DNA from: Zarea fungicola
Lineage: Eukaryota > Ascomycota > Sordariomycetes > Hypocreales > Cordycipitaceae
Length of the DNA: 64,000 bases
Direction of reading: 5' to 3'
NCBI GenBank assembly: GCA_900169235.1
Contig: FWCC01000082.1
Span: forward strand, 62,001-126,000
In this document: positions 35,478 to 44,253 of the stretch, piece after piece
Layout of the letters: each line of letters begins with the position of its first letter
How positions within the stretch are numbered: position 1 is the first letter of the stretch
Translations under genes and position numbers: made by a program
Notes under the pieces: generated by a model
What the model saw: the letters and a program-made list of their open reading frames with translations, nothing else
Told to the model about the DNA's origin: nothing
The model's database searches: none

Positions 35478-36591
35478 TTATTCCTCTTCGGATAGTACTC
35501 TCCCGACAACAAATGGGTCGCGAGCCTTGACCCCCGGAACACGCAGTGCAGCCTCGCCCCGGGTGGCCCGCCAATAATTCGTCGACGCCAGCAGCTCATC
35601 ACAGCCACCAAGTAGCCAGTACCACTTCCTCGCAAACGGCTCCGTCACCTCCCAAGCATGGCCATCCCAGGGATCCCCCCAAATAAGCAACCCAGCCGCT
35701 GCGTGCTCATTCAAGCCCATCGTGTCGCTGCACAGGTCGCCACCGTCCCAGTCCTCGCCCCCGGCCTCCAGCGTGTCGGCATGCAGTAGCAGCTGATTCC
35801 GAAACGAGGCAAACGGAAACACGTCGATCCACGGATGATGCGCGACAGTGACCTGCATTGCTGTCGGCTGCATGCTTGCGGGGAGGAGACGCCGACGGGC
35901 CACGACAGACGGGCTCCGCGAGTTGAACTGGGATATGGAGTCGTCGTTGTTCATTTCGGCCATGGGAAGCTCCAGCATATTCATGAGGTGGAAGATGGCC
36001 CGGGCCGAGTTGAGCGTCGTGACGTGGAGAAGCAAATCCGAGGACGGGTCTCCCTCGCTGAGCCGGGCGAGGACATGCGACGATAGATTTTCCATGAATT
36101 TTGCAATGAGCGCATCGAAACGCTGAGGCTTGGGAGCTATAGCCCGTGTGCCTGTGCCATTGTGACCAATCTGCACAGGTCGCCTACTTGGTAGGGTCGA
36201 TGTGGAAGTCGTCACCACCTTGACGCATGCTGGCCGAGGTGCGGGGTTTGTGGTTGTGGTTACAGTTGTGGTTGTGGGTGATGCCGCAGTCGAGGATGCG
36301 GCTGAATGTGAGGCTGACGGACAGGTTGAGGTTGATTTTGCTTTTGGACGACCCCGAGGACGCCGCACCACGCCCGTCTCCTTTTCCGCTTTCAATTTCC
36401 TCTCTCCTATGGTTGGTTTATCTCGTCTATTAGTCATTTCACTTCCCAAACTGCCGTTGTACCGTCTTGACTCCGTTCTTCCAGCTGTCGGACTTACGGG
36501 ATGCCCGCTTGTTGAGGCGATTCTGCACAAGGCGCCGTAACGCCGGATTCGAAACGCCCTCCCAAAGGTCTTCATTACCCGTGGCTACCAT
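35478..36591 (-). CDS. bZIP-type transcription factor with C-terminal DUF3425 domain
   Basis: Exons 36498-36591 and 35478-36406 with a 91-base intron (340 aa). Splicing joins RRLVQNRLNKRAS to RERKLKAEKE, giving a bZIP basic region with the Asn-x-x-x-Arg core. Without splicing this motif is cut by a frame change. A basic, AT-hook-like RRPRGRPK follows, then a Ser/Thr/Pro-rich linker. The C-terminal half includes HHPWIDVFPFASFRNQLL and WGDPWDGHAWEVTEPFARKWYWLLGG (shown here only to locate them near residues 245 and 295), typical of the DUF3425 (PF11905) region found in these factors. No leucine zipper heptads are obvious, as is usual for this group. In-frame ATGs also exist at 36675 and 36684; 36591 was chosen because the extra residues look noncoding. 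A divergent SDR gene starts 450 bp away. Confidence 0.82.
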
Positions 36592-37041
36592 GACGGCACT
36601 GCCACGCAATGCCACAGAAATCTTGCAGGTACCAGACTCGCGCAACGGTGTAATGTGTGTCAACGCTGACTTCATTTTCGTCATTGGTTGAGCAACGGCG
36701 GGCGCGGGTCTTTATCAGTGACCGCTAGGCAAAGCAACCGATCAGTGGCGGCTGACTTGATTTCTGTGATTGGCTGCACCTTAAATCCGATTCGCCCTTT
36801 CGATATTCTTACGCATTGGCATTTCCATTTCTGGTTAGCCTACCGACTCTTGAACATGTTAACTCCGTGTACTCTGCGAATACCGTGTTACAATACATGC
36901 CCAAGGCCTCGTTGAAAAAATATAAAAGTCTGTAGAATGCCCTCTGATGAGACCAAATAGCATTCAATACAATTCAATACAGTTCAAATTGTTCTCAAAA
37001 TTTCCTATATTCCATACAATAAACCCTCGAGTTTAGACACC
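36592..37041. promoter_or_regulatory. Shared divergent promoter between bZIP factor and SDR
   Basis: The bZIP gene (minus) and the SDR gene (plus) start on opposite sides of this 450-bp gap. A TATA-like TATAAAAG at 36921-36928 lies about 115 bp before the SDR start codon. A repeated CAATACAATTCAATACA block follows at about 36963-36980, in the presumed SDR leader. Confidence 0.45.
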
Positions 37042-38058
37042 ATGTCTCGCTACGCAGCTGTTCACGACTGGGATGTCCTGGGTGGCGTCGGCGATGCCCG
37101 CCCAACTGCTGAACAAATAATTCAAGACACCGGCGTCGAAAACACTCTCGCTTCCAAAGTCATCCTCATCACCGGCGTGACCTCTGGCATCGGCGCCGCC
37201 TCCGCCATTGCCCTCGCCAAGACGGGAGCCACCCTTGTCTGCGCCGGCCGCAGCATCCCCAGGGCCAAGGCCGCCCTCGCCGCCATTGCCGACTACCCCC
37301 ATCTTCACTTCCTTGAGCTCGACCTGACCTCGCGGGCCAGCATCGCCAAGTCGGCCGCCGAATTTTTGCGGCAGTTCCGCGGGCAGCTCAACATTCTCAT
37401 CAACAACGCCGGCGGCATCCTCGCCCGCCACAGCCTCACCGACGACGGCTTCGAGCGCACGGCCGCCATGAACTACCTCGGCCAGTTTGAGCTCTTTGCC
37501 CTCTTGAAGGACACCCTCCTCTCCAGCGCCAGCGCGGCCTTTCCCAGCCGCGTCATCAACGTGAGCAGCACGGGACACAAGCTCGCCCAGATTGGGTCCC
37601 TTGACATTGTAAAGGTAAAAGAGCAAGACTACGACCCGTCGGCGTCGTACTGCCAGGCCAAGGTGGCGACGGTGTACATGGCGAGCGAGATTGAGTCGCG
37701 CTACGGCGCGCGGAACCTGCACGCGTGGAGCGTGCACCCGGGCGCCATGCTCGAGTCGTCGTTCCTGGACAGCAGCGGCTTCGACGAGGCCACCATCAAG
37801 CACCTAACGCAAGGCTTTCCCGCGCCGTACTTCAAGTCCAACGAGCAGGGCGCCGCGACGCAGGTGTGGGCGGCGGTGAGCGCAGAGGTGCTGGAGAAGG
37901 GTGCGCTGGGCCGGTATCTGGAGGACGTGGCGGTGGCCGTCCCGGAGGCGGACACAAAGTTCCCCAGCATTCTGGGATATGCAAAGCACACGTATGACGA
38001 GGAAAAGGCCACAACGCTGTGGGAAGCCACTGAGAAGGTTCTTGATGTCAAGGTGTGA
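37042..38058 (+). CDS. Short-chain dehydrogenase/reductase (SDR), retinol-dehydrogenase-like
   Basis: A single 338-codon exon. The Rossmann signature TGVTSGIG near residues 45-52 binds NAD(P). NNAGG near 120, the catalytic Ser in NVSSTGHK near 177, and YCQAK (Tyr and Lys) near 197-201 complete the classical SDR active site. Length and the long C-terminal part after the active site fit the retinol-dehydrogenase/WW-oxidoreductase-like group. The substrate cannot be told from sequence. It has no signal peptide or membrane segment, so it is probably cytosolic. It shares a promoter region with the bZIP gene on the other strand, so co-regulation is possible but unproven. Confidence 0.93.
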   Translation: MSRYAAVHDWDVLGGVGDARPTAEQIIQDTGVENTLASKVILITGVTSGIGAASAIALAKTGATLVCAGRSIPRAKAALAAIADYPHLHFLELDLTSRASIAKSAAEFLRQFRGQLNILINNAGGILARHSLTDDGFERTAAMNYLGQFELFALLKDTLLSSASAAFPSRVINVSSTGHKLAQIGSLDIVKVKEQDYDPSASYCQAKVATVYMASEIESRYGARNLHAWSVHPGAMLESSFLDSSGFDEATIKHLTQGFPAPYFKSNEQGAATQVWAAVSAEVLEKGALGRYLEDVAVAVPEADTKFPSILGYAKHTYDEEKATTLWEATEKVLDVKV

Positions 38059-39247
38059 GCGGTGCTTGAAATTATTTGTAAATGTATTAATACTACTCTT
38101 CTTTATCAAAGGCTGACCTCTGTGATTTGGATCCATGACAACCGCGTAGCTTTTGCATTCCAGCTCGCCCAAGAGTCATTGAACAACTCTGTGCCGTGAC
38201 CCTTAACCAATGCACTTAAAGTAGACCAAATGCATATATGGTATGAGGGAACAATAAAAGAGGGTGCTTATACTCAAAATATATGCAGGCCGGTCACTGT
38301 GGATGTGCTAGCGAACTTTTCTTTGCACTGCTAACTGAGCTGGCGACAACAAGCTAGGCTTTGTGTTTAGAACTTGCGCAGCAAATTTCGTTGCAACCAC
38401 AGCACATTCCAAACCTTTTCAAATTAAATTTTAATGCATCATAATTTGACGGGTGCAATACCACAGCTACTCCTGTGCCTTTCCCACAACTTGATATGTA
38501 CCAGTAAATACTAGTGGCAGAGTGGGAGAGCAAGGTAGCGCCCCTGGCGGACGTGCCTGCCAAGTCCGGAGTTCTCTGTATTGCAAACCTGTTTTGCACA
38601 ATGTAATTATAACCCTTGTATGATTCATGAAGCCGAGGCATCAAGCTTGCGTGGTTGTCGGGTATGTAGCCGATTTGCGGTATCGGACTAGTGCTAGCTG
38701 TTAGTTAATGTCGATCCCATCCTGTCTCGAACATGTCAGGCAAATAGTACAGTGCTGCTTGTGGACCTGTTCTATTCAGTATAGGGAAAACTCAACTGCC
38801 AATCTGGCAGGTTAGCGGAATTTGCAAAGATGCGATTGGGCCAATATTCGTCCCACAGTGCAAGCTTTCGCGGCCTCCGCAAGCCAAGGTTTACTGGTAG
38901 CGGCTCCCATTGGTAACCAATCATGCACAATCTTGCGAGCCGAATTATCCGAGACGCTCCCCAAGCGCCCAATCTTTTTTGTTGTTGGCTTTCCGCCACG
39001 CCGTCATGCCGGCGATTCAGTAGCATGTAAGTATGTGAGTCTGTTGCGATTCTAATGGGAGCCAAAAGACGAGTCAAAAAATTTCTTTTTCAGTAACTAA
39101 TATTACAGCATCGAGCCTAATGGCGTCGATCATTTTGCGCATCTATAAGAAAGCTCTGCCAGCTCCGTAACCAAAGCTCACATGTCTCTCTCTGTACGAG
39201 TCTCTCTGTATATCTGCGACTGATACTCTTGTCTATATACTTTCAAA
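38059..39247. other. Intergenic between SDR and carbonic anhydrase; contains a possible orphan exon
   Basis: Only the minus-strand Cys-rich frame at 38354-38689 looks possibly coding (listed separately). The right end is the carbonic anhydrase promoter, with a TATA-like CTATAAGA near 39143-39150 about 100 bp before its start codon. Confidence 0.5.
38354..38689 (-). CDS. Possible terminal exon of a small Cys-rich protein (uncertain)
   Basis: On the minus strand, a strong intron 3' end (TTAACTAAC branch, then AGCTAGCACTAG) is followed directly by an open frame of about 111 codons to a TAG at 38354-38356. The translation contains YWYISSCGKGTG, VVLHPSNYDALKFNL and a Cys cluster MCCGCNEICC near the end, which is unlike random translation. 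I could not find a convincing first exon with a start and signal peptide. This may therefore be a real 3' exon, a decayed gene or chance. Confidence 0.28.
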   Translation of the reverse strand, partial: SPIPQIGYIPDNHASLMPRLHESYKGYNYIVQNRFAIQRTPDLAGTSARGATLLSHSATSIYWYISSCGKGTGVAVVLHPSNYDALKFNLKRFGMCCGCNEICCASSKHKA

Positions 39248-40190
39248 ATGGTTCAAATCACTCTCATTGCCTCGGCCCTCATCCTGGCCAGCGGCGTCAT
39301 GTCTACCGATAACTACGGGACTACGCACTTCCCGCGTGAGGCCAGTGTTCCCGTCGGCAAGTTTGGATACACTGCTCTCGACGGTCCGTTGAATTGGTAC
39401 TCTCTCAACAAGACTGCGAACAAGATGTGCTCCGAGGGCAAGCACCAGTCTCCGATCAACATCAACTCTACCATCCACACCGGCCCCGCGAACAGCACCA
39501 TTACCTTCAAGGTCGACAGCTACCCCGAGGGTGCCGAGTTTGAGAATCTCGGCACCACTCTTGAAGTCCCCGCCAACGGCACTCTCATTGCTGGCAACAC
39601 AACATACAGTTTGGCCCAGTTCCACTTTCACACGCCCAGCGAGCACCGCATTAACCAGGAGTACTATCCCATGGAACTTCATTTTGTCTTTCAGACTAAA
39701 AGTAAGGCTACCTCTCTGCAAATGTTGGATCTTGTAGAAACATCGTCGCTAACATGAAGTATCTATAGACGCATCCATCGCCGTCGTCGCTTTTGTCATT
39801 GAGCTTGGTGCCGCCGACCCTCTACTTGCTTCCGTTTTTGACTACGCAGAGGGTGCCAATCTCCCTGGTAACGCTACCATGACTGGCCCCTTGGTGTTCA
39901 AAGACCTGGAAGATCATTTCCACGACAACAAATACTACCAGTAAATGGATGCATGCCATTGATCTTTCGGTGCTCGGCTAACTGATTATTCCAGGTACTC
40001 CGGATCTCTCACCACCCCTCCCTGTTCTGAAGGCGTCCAGTGGTACATCAGTGCCTTGCCTCTTGGCATTGACATTGGCACTTACCTCAAGATTAAGCAT
40101 ATCCTCAAGTTCAACGCTCGATTTACCCAGGACTATGCTGGCGGACCTAACCTACTGGCGAACAGTGCGCAGGAACTAGCGTCCAAATAG
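39248..40190 (+). CDS. Secreted alpha-class carbonic anhydrase
   Basis: Interconverts CO2 and bicarbonate outside the cell. Exons 39248-39701, 39769-39940 and 39995-40190 (273 aa). The N-terminus (MVQITLIASALILASG) is a signal peptide. The alpha-CA hallmarks are present in order: HQSPINI near residue 63, QFHFHTPSEH with two zinc-binding His, MELHFVF with the third, and SGSLTTPPCSEGVQW for the substrate pocket. NNS/T-type glycosylation sites are frequent, as in secreted enzymes. Splicing restores KNASIAVVAFVIE and YYQYSGSLTTPPC. It is the first of several secreted-protein genes in the following 18 kb. The family call is firm. The biological role (pH or CO2 handling in a host or alkaline niche) is inference. 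Confidence 0.95.
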
Positions 40191-40498
40191 AATTGTTGAT
40201 CATTTTGAGACGGTGTAGCGAAATAAAAGTAACATACGATTTGTCAGATGTTGTAATAAGCGGTAAATTAATAATTGTTAAATGTCGTTCTTAATACAAC
40301 TAATAATTTTTATGTACTGATTTTTGTTGGTACGAGCACAAGCAGCTACTACACTGCATCACCGCTGGCACACCATGATCCATGGTGATCCAGTCACGTG
40401 CATCCTCATCGGGCGGACTGCAAAAAGCGGCCTTCGCCATGTTCGGGCCTGCCTTGGGCTGACTTGTTGTCACCATCCATCGTTTGTAACATTACCCC
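40191..40498. other. Short intergenic: carbonic anhydrase 3' flank and promoter of the Zn2Cys6 gene
   Basis: A/T-rich for the first ~130 bases, then mixed composition. It includes CCATGATCCATGG near 40373. No gene was seen. Confidence 0.5.
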
Positions 40499-42172
40499 AT
40501 GATGCAGCACCACGTCACAGCCAGTCAGGACGAAAGAGGGCGGATCAACCGCACCGCTTGCACCACTTGCTTGTTCGTTAGACGCATACTGATATCATGA
40601 GAGTGACTGACCACTAACATACATCTGCCATTCGGTAGTATTAATCGATTAAAATGCGACATGGCAAAGCCTTCGTGTCGCCACTGTATCCTAGCACGAC
40701 GCATTTGCAGTTATGGCAGCAACAAGTCGAGATTTTCGGCCATATTAGTCAAGCAAATGATGACAGCGTTGATTCCTTTTTACGATGAAGGCAGTGCACA
40801 AGAGAGGTCAACGTTCCATCTATTCCATACGCAGACTATCGATGCCATCTCTGGCGCTTTCGACCATGACTTCTGGAACGTTGTCCTCACAAGCTCAATG
40901 AAGTCGTATAAGGCGGTCTGGCATGCTACGCTAGCTGTGGCTGCGTTATATGAACGTTCAAGGATTCGCGACGGAACGGCTATTGCCGAGCATTGCAAGA
41001 GAGATTTCTACAATAGTGCCTTATTGCAGTATAGTAAATCTATACAGCAACTGGACATCATCATGAATCGCAAAGAGCTCATCTACTCAGACAAGGAGGC
41101 AATTCTGATATGTAATAGCCTCTACATTGCCATATGCAACTTGCAAGGGGATACAAGATCTGCCTATGTTCATGTCTACAACGGTGTCAGACTCTTCCAC
41201 TTCTGGAGGTTTTGGACTGCATTACGGCCCAGCGCGTCCAACAAAAGGACTGGACTGAATGGCTTTCTTGCCATTTTGATTCGATTCATTGCTATCCATA
41301 TCGGGGTCAGCAATACACTGCCATGGGCAACCGAGGAGGCACCGCACACGGTGGAGTTGTTTGACAGTCAATTACCAGACTGTGATGGGCTGGCAGAAGA
41401 CGTAGGAACCTTTTATGAGCTCCAAGCAGTCCTCATCTTGGCATTTGCAGGGATGCTAACTCCCGTGCCGAGTGCCAAGGCGCTCCCGAAGCAGGAACCG
41501 GAGATCGCGCCGCAACCTGACCTGCTCCATTCTTCCAGACGCGCTTTTACAAAATGGAAGATGATGAGATCGCCTCTCCTAGTACAGATCAGCCGCATCA
41601 ACTCCATCTACTCGCTATCCCTACGAGCACGGGTAGTAGCAATGGAGATTCTACTTCATTCTGACGCAGCGTATTTGGGGCGGGGCTGGCATGCTCTAAA
41701 ACCCTTATTTGCTCAAGGTATAGCAATTTCACGGCAACTCCTTGCTTTGGAGACGGAGTCTGTCGATAGAGGGGAGAAGGATTTTAACTCACCAGTGTTC
41801 TCTTTCACTGCATCAGGTTGTGATGTGCTTTTTGTGATTGGCCGCCTCAGCCATGACCGAGCCTTTACGCTTGAGGCGCTCTCCCTGTTGAAGTCGTGGC
41901 CACGACAAGAGAAGATGTGGACAACAGCGCTCAGTGTGCATATGCTTCAAGCAGTAATTGAAGTTCAGAATCGCGGTATGCTTCGCTTTCCCTGCAACCC
42001 CTTACAAGAACTTGGTGGTGAGTGTATCCCAAGTGGGTATATTTGCACGAATCACAAAGTGGTGGAGAGCAAGCTATATTTCAGCGGTAATCGAGAGGGG
42101 CTACTGACCATAAAGACTATGACGGAGAAATACCTAAATCTCCCAGGAAGTACCAAAAGAATTAGTTGGTAG
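40499..42172 (+). CDS. Zn2Cys6 transcription factor, zinc cluster split by an intron
   Basis: The long open frame from 40661 starts in the middle of a zinc cluster. An upstream exon 40499-40572 and a 66-base intron (40573-40638, branch CACTAAC, acceptor TAG) complete it. The spliced cluster has Cys21, 24, 31, 38, 41 and 48 with exact CX2CX6CX6CX2CX6C spacing, which strongly supports the model. The product is 535 aa. The body resembles the fungal-specific factor II type (Fungal_trans_2): YKAVWHATLAVAALYE, and later WHALKPLFAQGIAISRQLLALE. It lies between the carbonic anhydrase and the small secreted-protein genes and may regulate some of them, but nothing in the sequence proves this. Confidence 0.87.
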
Positions 42173-43908
42173 CCGGTTATTTAGTATCACTCCAACGACT
42201 TTAAGATTAAAGTACTTGGCAAACAGAAATAATACGGGTTGTGGCATAATTGCTGTTGCCCATGTAGTGCTTGGATGGCAGGGTGTCCTTTCAACCAACA
42301 CTTTCAACCAACTCTTCCAACCAACTCTTTCAACCAACTCTTCCAACCAACTCTTTCAACCAACTCTTTCAACCAACTCTTCCAACCAACTCTTCCAACT
42401 GGTTGGCCAATCCAGTTGGCCAACCAACCAGTCCGAGGTCACGATCGATTGGACGGTTGACAATCCATCCAATTGTAGGCGCGCTTTAACTGAAACATTG
42501 TGGCTACCCTTCGAGCCCATTTATCGTGAATATTTCATGCGTCGGACGCTAGGCGTACAAAAGCTGTCAGAATCCACAACAACCCAGACTAACTCACGTA
42601 GACGGAATCGCTGTAGCAAATACGGCAAAAGGCTACACTCACCAGATATCTTAACTTTAATGCTACCACTATACTTGCTCCAGACCAGCCATTCTTTAAC
42701 ATATTAACACTTGAACAGCCAAAAATGTCCTGTAATATCGCAGCAGTCAAACACAACAATTGAATTGAATTGATTACGTCCGTTTGCGCCACCATCTTCT
42801 GCCTCCTGGTCTTTCTACGGGGACCAGCGGGAGCCCTGCTGTCAGTGGCGTAAGTCGCCGAAAACAAAGGAAATGGAACAATTGTTTAACGAGTAGCACA
42901 AACTACTCGGGCTGGATACTGTACAGAGCGCGCCAGGCAGGCTTGTACACCTACACAGTGTTGCGTGGCCCGACGTGGACACATGGCTTATGAACCTCTT
43001 CATCAGCGCAATCAGTAAGCCAATCAGACTCACTGATGTCTCCTTTGTCGAAAAAACTGCTGTCTTCCAACGACAGCGAATCTGAGTTGTCTCGAACAAA
43101 TTCGCTATCCATTTCGATATTGCTTCATGCCCGTTCATGGCCATGTTACCTCATGCCTCTCATGAAGTGCTGCTTGACTTGAATCAGCAGTCACAACAGA
43201 TTTATTGGTCAATGGCTAAAGAGGTCTGCACATGTGACGTCATGGTAGTGCTGTGAAACCCTGGAAACAGGAAACAGGTCGCGTCTTCATTAACCAATAC
43301 CTTGCTGTCTGTGTTGGCCAACTAGTTGCTAGTCAGGTTTCGATCCACAGGGTCGGTAAATTGTCATGTGGAGACGACAAGTCAGTGCACACACTAAACA
43401 AGGTTTTGACTGCCTTGCTAGGCTGACTTGTACCTTGATCTTATCTTAGCGACTGATTCATTGGAATAAAGTATGAACATGCGCTTTGTTTACTCGCTCG
43501 CCGTAGCTATACAGAGCCGGACATCACTCACTAGAGCCTTGCATTCTATGCCATTATCGAACGAGAGCTGAATCACCGTATTATACGCTTGCTATATCTG
43601 GAAAAGATATTCTCGGTATACATGGAGCCGAAATGATCCTCCGTGCTTGAGCACCTGCCAAGTGGGCAGTAAGCAATGGCCAGGCCAATCGCATCTAGTC
43701 AGGATTGCCACAAGTGGACTGCCAGCGGGACTACCAGAAAGGCTCTCCACAAAGCTTCGTTTTATTATTTACACAAGGGATCTGATCTCTTGCTTATTGT
43801 AGCTCTCCGGCGTGTATAACGCATGCCCTCTCCGCAATCTTTCTCTGTTATTCATTCCTTTGCACCCATATCCTATTTGACCTTTTGCCCAAATTACTCC
43901 AAACCAAC
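42173..43908. other. Intergenic, 1.7 kb, with a 12-bp minisatellite
   Basis: No gene is supported. It contains the CAACCAACTCTT minisatellite at 42289-42400. Frames through the minisatellite owe their length to the repeat. The last ~100 bases are C/T-rich and are the likely promoter and leader of the small secreted protein at 43909. Confidence 0.55.
42289..42400. repeat. 12-bp minisatellite, about nine units
   Basis: Tandem units of the form CAACCAACTCTTY, differing mainly at one C/T position, run from about 42289 to 42400. The array ends in a short inverted CCAACTGGTTGGCCAA element. The unit is a multiple of three, so all frames through it stay open, but no coding context is seen. Confidence 0.9.
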
Positions 43909-44253
43909 ATGAAGTTCGCTCTTACCATCGTCAGCCTGGTCGCTTGTACCGTAGCCGCCTCGCCAAGCCACACCAAGAGACAGGACGAATGCAGTGGATT
44001 CCTTGGTGACTGTGACGCTGGTTGCTGCGACGGCTATCAGTGCGGCAGTGTGGATGATCTCACCGAGGCTGTATCGTCCGGTAGACTCGATTTGGATCTC
44101 GATTCTCTCACAGGCACGGTAGGTCAAGCCATCACAAACTTTTGTGAAAGAATTTAAGCTAATTTTCAACTGTTTATTTAGTTCTGTGTTGTAAGTAATG
44201 GCTCTGAGCGCGTTGAGCAAAAACCTTTGTACTAACTAAAGCAGCCTTACTAG
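43909..44253 (+). CDS. Small secreted Cys-rich protein, knottin-like spacing, with a 9-nt microexon
   Basis: Proposed exons 43909-44118, 44182-44190 and 44245-44253 (75 aa). The signal peptide MKFALTIVSLVACTVAA is followed by a Lys-Arg at residues 23-24, a likely Kex2 site. Cys28, 35, 39, 40, 45 and 72 give C-x6-C-x3-CC-x4-C-x26-C, similar to inhibitor-knot proteins. Intron 1 has donor GTAGGT, branch GCTAATT and acceptor TTTAG. Intron 2 has donor GTAAGT, a perfect TACTAAC branch and acceptor CAG. The exon between them is 9 nt. Reading through instead gives an 82-residue form ending at 44157 with the last Cys in NFCERI. Function is unknown; effector-like or antimicrobial roles are possible. 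The secreted, Cys-rich nature is clear; the exact 3' structure is not. Confidence 0.72.

Noticed and set aside
42216..42707. 163-codon plus-strand frame with Asn/Gln/Phe repeats
   Set aside because: Its length comes from the 12-bp minisatellite, which keeps all frames open. The rest has no recognisable domain.
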